Positions 1 to 8,647 of a stretch of DNA of 33,537 nt are shown piece after piece. Each line of letters begins with the position of its first letter. The stretch's first letter is position 1. The notes under the pieces were generated by a model that saw nothing but the letters and a program-made list of their open reading frames with translations, did not search any database and was not told the origin of the DNA. The position numbers were made by a program, and so were the translations under genes. This DNA comes from Rhodospirillaceae bacterium (GTDB lineage Bacteria; Pseudomonadota; Alphaproteobacteria; CADEGL01), in contig JABIRQ010000089.1 in assembly GCA_018699755.1 (NCBI GenBank), forward strand, positions 1 to 33,537, given 5' to 3'.

Positions 1-30
1 CCCGATTCTTTTTCCGCCCGATATCGCCGC

Positions 31-459
31 TTATTCGCGCACGACCAAGACCGACCGGCTGCAATGACGGATAACCCGTGAGGCGTTCGGACCGAGCAGA
101 TAGTCGCTCAACTCCGGGCGGTGGGCCGCCATGACGATCAGGTCCGCATCGACGCGGTCGGCCGCCTGGATGATCTCCTCGTAGATCGTCCCGTGCGCGA
201 CGTCCGTCTCGGTCGGGACGGCAGCGGGGACATGAGTTGTCGCGAAGGCGGTCAGTTCCTTCGTCGCCTCGGCGACGATCTTGTCCTCGTAGCCGTGGGG
301 AAAATACTGGGACACCATCAAGTCGCTGACGTCCGGCACGACGTTGAGGATATGGAGCCGGGCGCCGAACGCCTCGCATTGGGCGATCGCCACCGGCAGC
401 GCCTTGCGCCAGGAGCTCTCAGCGGTCAGGTCGACGGCGAGCAAGATGGTCTTGTACAT
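31..459 (-). CDS. UspA-family universal stress protein of a TRAP operon
   Basis: A 142-residue single-domain Usp protein, presumably cytoplasmic. It opens with MYKTILLAVDLT, the usual first strand of the family, and ends with DYLLGPNASRVIRHCSRSVL followed by VVRE. The open frame extends further upstream, but this ATG is preceded by a strong GGAGAGGGAAGGGA ribosome site and is where homology begins. In ATP-binding Usps the C-terminal motif is G-x2-G-x9-G-S/T; here the corresponding stretch is AAHRPELSDYLLGPN, so the motif is atypical and nucleotide binding is uncertain. It lies 23 bp after the TRAP permease on the same strand, so it is probably the last gene of that operon. Usp proteins next to TRAP transporters are known (TeaD with TeaABC in Halomonas), where the Usp modulates uptake; a similar role here is inference. 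Confidence 0.93.
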   Translation of the reverse strand: MYKTILLAVDLTAESSWRKALPVAIAQCEAFGARLHILNVVPDVSDLMVSQYFPHGYEDKIVAEATKELTAFATTHVPAAVPTETDVAHGTIYEEIIQAADRVDADLIVMAAHRPELSDYLLGPNASRVIRHCSRSVLVVRE

Positions 460-482
460 GGCGCGTTCCCTTCCCTCTCCGC

Positions 483-2867
483 TCAAGCCGGGGCGGCCGT
501 GCCGTCTATACGCCGGCGGCGGGTTCTCTGCGAAAGCCAGACCAGGCCGAGGAGCAGGACGCCGACCGGGTAGATCAACTGCTTGTCCGGCAGATCGAGC
601 TGTTCGACATCGACCCCGGTCACGTAGTCGCCCCAATCGAGACCCGCTTTCTCTGCTGTACCGTTAAAGGCGAGATCGACCACGGCGTAGCGGCCGTCCT
701 CTTCCGGTTCGATGGTGACGCCGAAGGTTTCGGTCACGGTCGCGGCCTGGTCCTCGGGAGTCTCGAACACGAAGAGCTTGAACCGCTCCCCGTAATTCGT
801 CTCGCGCACCACGTGCAGGCGTACGTAGCGCCCGGACTCCGGCGTGAATTCGCCGGACGCGAAGGCCTCGAAATTCACCGGCTCGAAGGGCGGCGCCAAC
901 TCGTCCATGAAAAAGCCCGGGCGGAACAGCATGAAGCAGGCGACCGCGAGCAGGATGCTCTCGTACCACTTCACTTTGACGATCAACCAGCCTTGAGTGA
1001 GCGAACTGAAGGCCAGGATCGCGAGGAGCGACATGAACACCACCAACACACCATGCCAGATACTCTCGATCCCGATCAGCAGCAGTTCGGTGTTGAACAG
1101 GAAGACCAGGGGCAGGACCGCAGTGCGGATGTCGTAGAGGAAGGACTGCACCCCCGTCTTCAGGGGATCGGCCCGCGATATGGCCGCAGCGGCAAAGGCC
1201 GCCAGACAGACGGGTGGCGTCGAATCCGCCAGCAAGCCGTAGTAGAAGACATAGAGATGGACGGCGATCAGCGGCAGGACGAGACCGGCGGCGTTGCCCA
1301 ACTCGACCAGCACGCCGGCCAGGAGGGAGGCCACCACGAGATAGTTCGCGGTGGTCGGCAGGCCCATGCCGAGGAAGATGCAAAGCACCGCGGTCAGTCC
1401 AAGGAGGATATAGACATTGCCCCCGGCCAACGCCTCGACCACGCCGACCATGGCGTTGTTGAGGCCGGTCGAGGACACGGCGCCGACGATGATCCCCGCC
1501 GCCGCGACGGCGACGGCGATCCCGACCATGTTGCGCGCGCCCGCGACCATGCCGAGATAGATCTCGGTGAAACCGTCGCGCAGCGCCTCGGCCATGGGCT
1601 GAGACTCGAAGCGAATGGAATGCACGATCCGGCGCGCGAGGATGATCCCCATCAAGGAAAGGATGGAATAGAAGACCGCGCTATGCGCGCTCCACCGTTC
1701 GACCATCAGCAGATAGACCAGGATGATAATTGGGATGAGGTGATGCAGGCCGCTGCGGAATGTCTTGCCCAGGGGCGGGATTTCGACCGAGGGCAGCCCT
1801 TTGAGGCCCAGTTTCTGCGCCTCCAGATGGGAGATGTAGAGCAGCGCGATATAGCTGAGCGACGCCGGAATCGCCGCCGCCACAACCACATCGAAATAGG
1901 AGATGCCGATGAACTCGGCGATGATGAAGGCGGCCGCGCCCATGATTGGCGGCATGATCTGACCGTTGGTCGAAGCCGCGACCTCGATCGCCCCGGCCTT
2001 GACCGCGGGCATGCCGATACGCCGCATGACGGGAATGGTGAAGGTACCGGTCGTGACCACGTTGGCGATGGACGAGCCCGAGATCATGCCCGTCATGCCC
2101 GAAGCGAGAATGGCGGCCTTGGCGGGCCCGCCGCTGAACCGGCCGACCATGGCGAAGGACAGGGCCAGGAAATACTGGCCCGCCCCGGCTTTGTCCAAAA
2201 GCGCACCGAACAGCACGAACAGAAACACGAAGCTGACCGAGACGCTGATCGGGATGCCGAAGACCGCCTCGCCCGTCAACCACTGGTAGCCGATCAGGCG
2301 GTTCAGGCTGAGCCCTTTGTGGGAAATGATATCCGGCATCGACTGGCCGAAGATCGAATAGATCAGGAAAACGCCGCAGACGATCACCAGGGGAATGCCG
2401 ATCGAACGGCGCGTCGCGTCGAGCAGAAGAAGAATGCCGATCCCACCCAGGATCGCCTCGATCGGGATGCCATTCCAGACGAGCAATATGCCCTGGCGGG
2501 AGACCAGGCCGTCCCAGCCGATGAAAAGATAGAAGGCCGAAAACCACGCGAGCAGGGCGAGAAGCAGATCGTAGACCGGCAAGCCGCGTTCGCCGTGGCG
2601 GCGCGAAAACGGATAAATCAGAAAGCAGAGCAGCAAGGCGAAGGAGAGGTGGATACCACGCGCGGGCACATCCGTGATGATGGCGAAATCGAACATGAAG
2701 GGGAACGGCGAGGCGATCCACATCTGGAAGATCGACCAGACGAAACACAGCACGCTGATGATCATGGCGAGCCGCGGGCCTTGATGGCGGCCTTGGTATT
2801 CGACCTCTTCCAGGGTCTTGTCGACATTCCTGGGCGCGGGATCCGGACCGATCTCCGTGTCAGTCAT
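483..2867 (-). CDS. TRAP transporter permease, fused small and large (DctQ-DctM) subunits, TAXI type
   Basis: A 794-residue polytopic inner-membrane protein of the fused TRAP class (4TM plus 12TM). The N-terminal ~35 residues are charged and cytoplasmic, followed by hydrophobic helices through about residue 640. The DctM-like core carries glycine-rich membrane segments such as GMTGMISGSSIANVVTTGTF and FLGMGLPTTANYLVVASLLA. The last ~150 residues form a soluble region resembling the C-terminal extension (DUF3394-type) of this subfamily, then a final hydrophobic helix and a basic tail. The ATG follows a GAGGGGGG ribosome site. The preceding gene is the TAXI binding protein, which should deliver the substrate, and the following gene is a Usp. 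The transporter would use an ion gradient to import an unidentified organic solute, probably a carboxylate or amino-acid derivative. Substrate cannot be read from the sequence. Confidence 0.95.
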   Translation of the reverse strand: MTDTEIGPDPAPRNVDKTLEEVEYQGRHQGPRLAMIISVLCFVWSIFQMWIASPFPFMFDFAIITDVPARGIHLSFALLLCFLIYPFSRRHGERGLPVYDLLLALLAWFSAFYLFIGWDGLVSRQGILLVWNGIPIEAILGGIGILLLLDATRRSIGIPLVIVCGVFLIYSIFGQSMPDIISHKGLSLNRLIGYQWLTGEAVFGIPISVSVSFVFLFVLFGALLDKAGAGQYFLALSFAMVGRFSGGPAKAAILASGMTGMISGSSIANVVTTGTFTIPVMRRIGMPAVKAGAIEVAASTNGQIMPPIMGAAAFIIAEFIGISYFDVVVAAAIPASLSYIALLYISHLEAQKLGLKGLPSVEIPPLGKTFRSGLHHLIPIIILVYLLMVERWSAHSAVFYSILSLMGIILARRIVHSIRFESQPMAEALRDGFTEIYLGMVAGARNMVGIAVAVAAAGIIVGAVSSTGLNNAMVGVVEALAGGNVYILLGLTAVLCIFLGMGLPTTANYLVVASLLAGVLVELGNAAGLVLPLIAVHLYVFYYGLLADSTPPVCLAAFAAAAISRADPLKTGVQSFLYDIRTAVLPLVFLFNTELLLIGIESIWHGVLVVFMSLLAILAFSSLTQGWLIVKVKWYESILLAVACFMLFRPGFFMDELAPPFEPVNFEAFASGEFTPESGRYVRLHVVRETNYGERFKLFVFETPEDQAATVTETFGVTIEPEEDGRYAVVDLAFNGTAEKAGLDWGDYVTGVDVEQLDLPDKQLIYPVGVLLLGLVWLSQRTRRRRIDGTAAPA

Positions 2868-2923
2868 GCCACCCCCCTCGCAGGCCCATCAATCCAGAGC
2901 GCTAAAAAATTCGTGAAATCCCG

Positions 2924-2967
2924 AACAAAAGAAAACGGCCGGCACCCGCGACGCGGAAGCCGGCCGT
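2924..2967 (-). terminator. Terminator-like hairpin between binding protein and permease genes (partial terminator)
   Basis: Read on the minus strand, a perfect 9-bp GC-rich stem (2959-2967 with 2935-2943, ACGGCCGGC/GCCGGCCGT) encloses a 15-nt loop and is followed by a T-rich tract (TTTTCTTTTGTT). It sits 14 nt after the stop codon of the solute-binding protein and about 70 nt before the permease start. This is the classic place for partial termination or 3'-end protection that yields more binding protein than permease. Confidence 0.75.
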
Positions 2968-2981
2968 GATCCTTGCAGAGG

Positions 2982-3983
2982 CTACATTAAGCCCTGTTCC
3001 TTGTAGTACTTGGCGGCGCCCGGATGGAGCGGGGCCGAGTTGCCGTCCGTGATCATCTTCTTGGGATCAAGGTTGGCAAAGGCCGGGTGGAGCGATCTGA
3101 AGTCCTCCAGGTTCTCCATCACGGCGCGCGTGACCTCGTAGACCACGTCCTCGGGCACGTTCTCATGCGTGACGAAGGTGGCCATGACGCCGAAGGTCGT
3201 CACATCCTCGGTGGTGGTCTTGTAGGTGCCCGCCGGGATCGTCGTGAAGGCATAGTAGGGATTGTCCGCCACCAGCTTCTTCTCGACCTCGCCGTCGAGG
3301 TTGGAGATATAGGCGCCGCAGCCGTCCGTCGCCACCGCGACACCGGCATTGGGCACGCCGACCGTATAGCCGTAGGCATCGATCTTGCCGTCGCACAGGG
3401 CCTGGGACTGCTCGGTCGAAGTCAGCTCGGTCGCGACCGCGAAATCGTCCGTGGTCATGTCGTAGCCGGCCATCAGGACTTCGGTCGTGCCGCGCTGGCC
3501 GGAGCCCGCGTTGCCGATGTTCATCCGCTTGCCCTCGAGATCGGTGAAGGATTCGATATCGGTGCCTTCGCCCGCGATCAACTGGAACGGCTCGGGATGC
3601 ACGGAGAAGACCGCGCGCAGGCCGGGGCAGTTCGTCACCTTTTCGGAATCGCCCTTGACCGCGTGGTACTGCCAATCGGACTGAGCGACGCCGAACTCGA
3701 GCTCGCCCTCGCAGATCTGGCCGATGTTGTAGGTCGAGCCGCCGGTCGACGGGGCCGAGCAGCGGATGCCGTGCTTGCGGCCTTCCTTGCGGCCCTCGGC
3801 GGCCTCCTTATGGACCATCCGGCAGACCGAGTTGCCGACGACGAAATACACGCCCGTCGGGCCGCCCGTGCCGATGGAGATGAACCTCTTGTCCTGGGCG
3901 CCGGCATCGCCGATCGCGCCGAAGGACACGCCCAGAAGGGCGGCCGCCGCGAGTGCGAGAGTGGTGAGGCTGAATGTTTTCAT
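2982..3983 (-). CDS. TAXI-family TRAP transporter solute-binding protein
   Basis: A 333-residue periplasmic binding protein. The N-terminus (MKTFSLTTLALAAAALLGVSF, then a small-residue region ending AGAQ) is a typical Sec signal peptide. The mature protein starts KRFISIGTGGPTGVYF, the signature opening of TAXI proteins (IGTG...TGVYYP-like). The middle contains STGGSTYNI and EFGVAQSDWQYHAV, also typical of the family. Several cysteines in the mature part could form disulfides, consistent with export. The start follows an AGGAGG ribosome site. It is the first gene of the TRAP operon; a hairpin after its stop separates it from the permease. An inverted repeat lies about 37 bp upstream of its start. 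The ligand is unknown. Confidence 0.95.
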   Translation of the reverse strand: MKTFSLTTLALAAAALLGVSFGAIGDAGAQDKRFISIGTGGPTGVYFVVGNSVCRMVHKEAAEGRKEGRKHGIRCSAPSTGGSTYNIGQICEGELEFGVAQSDWQYHAVKGDSEKVTNCPGLRAVFSVHPEPFQLIAGEGTDIESFTDLEGKRMNIGNAGSGQRGTTEVLMAGYDMTTDDFAVATELTSTEQSQALCDGKIDAYGYTVGVPNAGVAVATDGCGAYISNLDGEVEKKLVADNPYYAFTTIPAGTYKTTTEDVTTFGVMATFVTHENVPEDVVYEVTRAVMENLEDFRSLHPAFANLDPKKMITDGNSAPLHPGAAKYYKEQGLM

Positions 3984-4019
3984 GACGCGTTGTCCTCCTC
4001 GTTCTTTTCCTGAGGTAGA

Positions 4020-4043
4020 CCGGACACCTCATAGGTGTGCCGG
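4020..4043. promoter_or_regulatory. Inverted repeat upstream of the TRAP operon (possible operator or leader hairpin)
   Basis: The sequence reads CCGG-ACACCT-cat-AGGTGT-g-CCGG: 10 bp of inverted symmetry around a 3-nt centre with a single-base bulge. It lies 37 bp before the binding-protein ATG. It could be a repressor site (TRAP operons are often under GntR or LysR control) or a structure in the mRNA leader. No regulator gene is adjacent, so the assignment is weak. Confidence 0.35.
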
Positions 4044-4248
4044 CAGCTCGTCGAGAGCGATCCGAAGAAAAACCCCGGCGCCACCGCAAGGCGGCATCCT
4101 CCCGTCTCGAATTTCCGACCAACCGGGATCCGGCACCAAGCAAGTCACTTCCGATGCACCGACCCGAAATCGCAACCCGATGTATTGCCATTCACTATGC
4201 CGCCGCATCCCCAACTCGTCAACGCGACCAACCTCCGGCCGCCTCTTG

Positions 4249-5586
4249 CTACGACACGGCGGACAGCCCGTCCTCAACCGAATCGCCCAACAGATCGATG
4301 ATCGTATCGATCGTGGCCTCGTCGATGTTGTAAGGCGGCGCGAGAATGACGTGATCGCCGTTCCGGCCGTCGATCGTGCCCCCCATGGGGTAGCACATCA
4401 GGCCGCGCTCGAAGGCCGCGGACTTGATCTTGGCGTGCAGCTTCAGGCCCGGATCGAAGACCGCTTTTGTGGCCCGGTCCTCGACCAGTTCGATAGCCCA
4501 GAACAGGCCGCGGCCTCGGATATCCCCGACATGATGGTGGTTGCCGAAACGCTCGTTCAGACCGCTTTCGAGATGTGCGCCGAGATCACGCACCCGTTGG
4601 AGCAGCCCTTCCTCCTTGATCACGCGCTGCACGGCGAGCGCACCCGCGCAGGCCGTGGCGTGGCCCATATAGGTATGGCCGTGCTGGAAATAGCCGCTGC
4701 CGTCGCGGAAGGCAGCGAACACCTTGTCCGCAACCAGCACCGCACCGATCGGCTGGTAGCCCGCGCCCAGGCCCTTGGCCATGATCAGCAGATCCGGCGT
4801 CACCCCCTCCTGCTCGCAGGCATAGAGCGTTCCGGTCCGGCCCATGCCGCACATCACTTCGTCGAAAATCAGCAGCACGCCGTGACGGTCGCAGATCTCG
4901 CGTATCCGCTTGAAATAGCCGGGCACCGCGGGGAGCGCGCCGGCGGTCGCGCCGACCACCGGCTCGGCCATGAACGCGGCGACCGTGTCGGGCCCGAGTT
5001 CGAGAATCTTCGCTTCCAGCTCATCCGCGACGCGCAGGCCGTAGGCCTCCTCGCTCTCGCCGTCGCACTGGTCACGATAGGCGTAGCAGGGGGCGATATG
5101 GTGCATGACCGGCACCAGGATCGGATCGTAGGGCTCGCGGCGCCAGAAATTGCCGCCGGCCGAAAGGCCGCCCAGGGTGTTGCCGTGATAGCTCTGGCGC
5201 CGGGCAATGAAATGCTTGCGTTGGGGCTGGCCGATTTCGAGGAAATACTGGCGCGCCATCTTGATCGCAGCCTCGACTCCCTCGGAACCGCCAGAGACAT
5301 ACCAGACCCAGTCGAGACCGGCAGGCGCGTCGGCGATCAGGGTATCGGCCAAAGCCTCCATCGGCTCGTTCGTGAACGCGCCGGTATGGGCATAGGGCAT
5401 GCGCCCGACCTGATCGCAGATCGCCGCGACGACGGCCGGATGGGAATGGCCCAGACAGGACACGGCCGCGCCGCCCGAAGCGTCGAGATAGCGTTTGCCC
5501 GTCTGGTCGATCAGGTAGGGGCCCTCGCCGCGCATGGCGACGGGCGGGGGCGCGGAACCAATGACGCGCGGGAACACATGGCTCAT
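4249..5586 (-). CDS. Class III (omega) aminotransferase, PLP-dependent
   Basis: A 445-residue fold-type I aminotransferase of the aspartate/omega-aminotransferase group. It has the N-terminal substrate-site region (GPYLIDQTGKRYLDASGGAA), the cofactor phosphate-binding segment SGGSEGVEAAIKMARQ, the FDEV motif that contacts the PLP pyridine nitrogen, and the Schiff-base lysine K271 in MAKGLGAGYQPIGA. Length is normal. The ATG chosen gives the family-typical start MSHVFPR and is preceded by GGAG; the frame continues upstream without homology. Members move amino groups between omega-amino acids or amines and pyruvate or 2-oxoglutarate; the donor here is unknown. It lies upstream of and on the same strand as the TRAP operon, but a 265-bp gap makes a shared transcript uncertain. 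It is divergent from apt. Confidence 0.93.
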   Translation of the reverse strand: MSHVFPRVIGSAPPPVAMRGEGPYLIDQTGKRYLDASGGAAVSCLGHSHPAVVAAICDQVGRMPYAHTGAFTNEPMEALADTLIADAPAGLDWVWYVSGGSEGVEAAIKMARQYFLEIGQPQRKHFIARRQSYHGNTLGGLSAGGNFWRREPYDPILVPVMHHIAPCYAYRDQCDGESEEAYGLRVADELEAKILELGPDTVAAFMAEPVVGATAGALPAVPGYFKRIREICDRHGVLLIFDEVMCGMGRTGTLYACEQEGVTPDLLIMAKGLGAGYQPIGAVLVADKVFAAFRDGSGYFQHGHTYMGHATACAGALAVQRVIKEEGLLQRVRDLGAHLESGLNERFGNHHHVGDIRGRGLFWAIELVEDRATKAVFDPGLKLHAKIKSAAFERGLMCYPMGGTIDGRNGDHVILAPPYNIDEATIDTIIDLLGDSVEDGLSAVS

Positions 5587-5767
5587 GGCGAGATGTCTCC
5601 GGTGAAAGCGGCGGGCGGCCGGACGGCCGTCATCCCGGAACTCTAGGCCCAGGGGCGGGGCGCGGACAACGCCAAGTTCGCACAATGACCATTGAACCGA
5701 CCGGCCCCTGCGGGCTTTATGGCGCCGCTGGCCGCATCACAGAACATACAAAACATAAGGGAAGCCC

Positions 5768-6283
5768 GTGGACCTGAAACCGCATATCCGTACCGTGCCG
5801 GATTTTCCCAAGCCGGGAATCCTGTTCTACGACATCTCGACCCTGCTGGCCCATCCGGCCGCGTGGCGGGCCTGCGTCGACCAGCTCGCCGCCGCAGTGC
5901 GCCCCCATGCACCGGACATGTTGATCGGGATCGAATCGAGAGGGTTTCTGGTGACTGCGCCCCTGGCCCTCGAACTCGGCTGCGGCTTCGCCATGGTACG
6001 CAAGGCCGGCAAGCTGCCTGGCAAAATATTGCCCCATACCTACGACCTGGAATACGGCACCGACACGATCGAGGTGCAGGACGACATCGTCCCCCCGGGC
6101 AGCCGCGTTGTCATCATGGACGACCTGCTGGCGACCGGCGGGACCCTGGCGGCGGCGATCGCATTGACGCGCGAAATCGGCGCCGAGGTCGTGGCCGCGA
6201 CCTGCATCATCGAGCTGACTTTCCTGGGAGGCCGGAAGCACATCGACGTGCCCTTCTCCTCCATCCTCGCCTACGATTCCTGA
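5768..6283 (+). CDS. apt: Adenine phosphoribosyltransferase
   Basis: A 171-residue cytoplasmic purine-salvage enzyme converting adenine and PRPP to AMP and pyrophosphate. The sequence is full length, with the N-terminal hood (PDFPKPGILFYDISTLL), the GIESRGFLV adenine-site segment, the RKAGKLPG loop and the PRPP-binding motif VVIMDDLLATGGT. The start is GTG, with AAGGGAAG just upstream; no in-frame ATG gives a better fit. The 181-bp gap to the divergent aminotransferase presumably holds promoters for both. A TTGAAC at 5692 with a weak -10-like CTTTAT 17 bp later is a possible but unconvincing promoter. Confidence 0.97.
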   Translation: MDLKPHIRTVPDFPKPGILFYDISTLLAHPAAWRACVDQLAAAVRPHAPDMLIGIESRGFLVTAPLALELGCGFAMVRKAGKLPGKILPHTYDLEYGTDTIEVQDDIVPPGSRVVIMDDLLATGGTLAAAIALTREIGAEVVAATCIIELTFLGGRKHIDVPFSSILAYDS

Positions 6284-6383
6284 AGCCGCCGCTTAACCCA
6301 AAGTTTACGGCGCCGGGCTAGGGATAGTTCCTGGGCCTGTCGGTATTGCGAGCGGGTCCGCCGACCTCGATCGAGATCCGCGC

Positions 6384-7871
6384 ATGGTGCCGAGCCGACC
6401 CCAACCGGGATTGATCCCTCTCGCCGCGGCGACGAGCCTGCTCCCGCCGGCGATCCTTGTCGGCTGGCATCTGCTGCGTCCCGGTCATGACGCCGCCGAT
6501 CTACCGGTTCTCGCCCTGGCCCTCGCCCTCGCGGGCTTCGGCGTCGGCCTGATCTTGCATGGCCGAGCCCGCGCGGCGACGGCGCAAGTGCGAGACGAGC
6601 TGGCGTCGGCGCCGGAGAGTTGCGGCGCCGACAGCCGGCCCATCGCCAGCGGCGAAGCTTCTTCCCGCGAGTTTTCTGAAGCGCCGGACACAGGCGAAGA
6701 AGCTCTCTCCACTTCCGCCATGCGGCGCGCCGCTGAGGTTCAGGCGCTGCTCGACACCCTCATGATCGGCGTCTGTCTGATCGACCGCCGGGGCCGCATC
6801 ACGGTCTCGAATCGGTGCTTCGCCGCAATCCTGGGATGCGTCGAGGCAACCGCGGCATCCGGCGAATCCATCGGCGAACTGCTGGCGCAAAGCGTGCGGC
6901 CCGACGATCCGGAAAACGGCTATGACGATCGGCTGGAATCCCTCGGCCTGATCCAGGCCTTGCGCGGGCGCCCGTCAGGGCGCGAATGGCAACGCGGCGA
7001 CGGCACGGTGATCGAGAGCGCATGGACCCCAGTGGCCGATATGGGCGCCGCCCTCGTCGTGAGCGATCTGACCCGTCGCCGACAGACCGAAACGGCGTTG
7101 CGCGAGGCCAAGGAGATCGCCGAAGCGACGACGCGCACGAAAAGCGAATTCCTGGCGAATATGAGCCATGAGTTGCGCACGCCGCTGAACGCGATCATGG
7201 GCTTCTCGGAGATCATGAAGAACGAGCTGTTCGGGGAGATCGGAAACACGAACTATCGGGACTACGCATCCGACATCTACGACAGCGGCCGGCATCTGCT
7301 GACCCTAATCAACGATATCCTCGACATGTCGAAAGCGGAGGCCGGAAAGATCGAACTGCAGGAGGACGCAGTCTCGGTCGAGGCCATGATCGAGGCCTGC
7401 CTGCGCCTGGTGAAGGCGCGTGCCGAAGCGGGCGGCCTGACCCTGGAGATTGCACGGTCCGAGGCGCCGGTACGCCTATGGGCAGACGAGCGGCGCATGA
7501 AGCAGGTCTTGCTGAACCTGCTGTCGAACGCGGTGAAGTTCACGCCGGCGGGCGGCAAAGTCACCATCGCCGCGGGGGTCGAAAGAAGCGGCAGCTTCAT
7601 CCTGAGCGTCAGGGATACGGGCATCGGCATCGCACCCGAGGATATCCCCAAGGCGCTCGCGCCCTTTGGCCAAGTCGACAGCAAGCTCGCGCGCCGCTTC
7701 GACGGCACAGGACTCGGCCTGCCGTTGAGCCGTGTGCTCGTCGAACTGCACGGCGGCCAGCTGGATCTGCACAGCCGCGTGGCCGCCGGAACCACGGTCC
7801 GGGTGCGATTGCCGTCCGATCGGATCCTCGCCCCGGAGTCGACCGAAGCGCCGATCGCCGCTTCCGCCTGA
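6384..7871 (+). CDS. Membrane-anchored PAS sensor histidine kinase (orphan)
   Basis: A 495-residue kinase. Two hydrophobic helices (about residues 10-31 and 41-60) are separated by a very short loop, so there is almost no periplasmic domain and sensing is probably intracellular. A variable alanine- and serine-rich linker leads to a PAS domain (about 110-235, including LMIGVCLIDRRGRITVSNRC). HisKA follows with the phospho-acceptor H262 in FLANMSHELRTPLNAIMGFS, then an ATPase domain with N-box NLLSNAVKF, G1 box RDTGIGI and G2 box FDGTGLGLPLS. No response regulator is adjacent. This HisKA subtype (FSEIMKNELFG) is common in alphaproteobacteria. The ribosome site is weak. The genes downstream are metabolic, so the signal and output are unknown. 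Confidence 0.93.
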   Translation: MVPSRPQPGLIPLAAATSLLPPAILVGWHLLRPGHDAADLPVLALALALAGFGVGLILHGRARAATAQVRDELASAPESCGADSRPIASGEASSREFSEAPDTGEEALSTSAMRRAAEVQALLDTLMIGVCLIDRRGRITVSNRCFAAILGCVEATAASGESIGELLAQSVRPDDPENGYDDRLESLGLIQALRGRPSGREWQRGDGTVIESAWTPVADMGAALVVSDLTRRRQTETALREAKEIAEATTRTKSEFLANMSHELRTPLNAIMGFSEIMKNELFGEIGNTNYRDYASDIYDSGRHLLTLINDILDMSKAEAGKIELQEDAVSVEAMIEACLRLVKARAEAGGLTLEIARSEAPVRLWADERRMKQVLLNLLSNAVKFTPAGGKVTIAAGVERSGSFILSVRDTGIGIAPEDIPKALAPFGQVDSKLARRFDGTGLGLPLSRVLVELHGGQLDLHSRVAAGTTVRVRLPSDRILAPESTEAPIAASA

Positions 7872-7915
7872 GCCATCTTGGCCCCGCGGCCGGGCCTGAC
7901 CATACTGTCGCCGCC

Positions 7916-8647
7916 ATGATCGTCCTGTTCACGGATTTCGGTGTCTCGGGCCCCTATGTCGGCCAGATGAAGGCGGTGCTCGCGCGCGAGGCGCCGGGCG
8001 TGCCCGTCATCGACCTGTTCGCGGACGCCCCGGTCCACGACCCGCGCGCGGGAGCCTATCTGCTGGCGGCCTATTGCGAGGCGTTCGAATCCGGCGACAT
8101 CCTGCTTTGCGTGGTCGATCCCGGCGTGGGCGGACCGCGTTCCGCCTGTATCGTCGAAGCTGGCGAACGCCTGTTCGTCGGCCCGGCCAACGGCTTGTTC
8201 GAACTGGTCCGGCGCCGCGCGGCGGACACGGCGATCCACGAGATCACCTGGCGGCCCGGGACTCTCTCCGCCTCGTTTCACGGCCGGGATCTGTTCGCGC
8301 CCGTCGCGGCGCGTTTGGCGCGCGGGTCAACCGTCCCTTCGGCCCCGCGCGCAGACGATTGGGACCGTCGGCCCGATTGGCCGGACGACCTGGCCGAGGT
8401 CGCCTATATCGACCATTTCGGCAATGCCATCAGTGGCTTGAGAGCCGAGACCTTGGGTCCACAGGCCGTTTTGCGCGTCGGAGGACGGCGGATTCCGCGC
8501 GCGCGCACCTTCTCCGATCTCCCGAAGGGCGAGGTCTTCTGGTACGAAAACGCCAACGGCCTTGCCGAACTGGCGATCAACCGCGGCCGCGCCGACCGGG
8601 TTCTCGACCTGGGCCCCGGTACGCAAATCGACATCGAGGCGCCATGA
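7916..8647 (+). CDS. SAM hydrolase / S-adenosyl-L-methionine hydroxide adenosyltransferase (DUF62)
   Basis: A 243-residue member of the DUF62 family. Characterised members hydrolyse SAM to adenosine and methionine with water activated by a conserved Asp-Arg-His set, and related enzymes are halogenases. The opening MIVLFTDFGVSGPYVGQMKA, the VVDPGVGGPR segment and SFHGRDLFAPVAARLA all match the family. The C-terminal half has the expected YIDHFGNAISGL. No chlorinase-type insertion is apparent, so the hydroxide activity is more likely. The ATG lies 44 bp after the histidine kinase stop. Its stop overlaps the next gene's start by 4 bp (ATGA), which implies translational coupling. The frame is open further upstream but that part is antisense-style shadow sequence inside the kinase gene. 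Confidence 0.92.
   Translation: MIVLFTDFGVSGPYVGQMKAVLAREAPGVPVIDLFADAPVHDPRAGAYLLAAYCEAFESGDILLCVVDPGVGGPRSACIVEAGERLFVGPANGLFELVRRRAADTAIHEITWRPGTLSASFHGRDLFAPVAARLARGSTVPSAPRADDWDRRPDWPDDLAEVAYIDHFGNAISGLRAETLGPQAVLRVGGRRIPRARTFSDLPKGEVFWYENANGLAELAINRGRADRVLDLGPGTQIDIEAP

Noticed and set aside
813..2969. A very long open frame (718 codons) on the plus strand opposite the TRAP permease gene
   Set aside because: Composition is rich in H, D, R, Q and G with no hydrophobic core, as expected for the antisense of a GC-rich membrane protein gene; the minus-strand product is an unmistakable TRAP permease.
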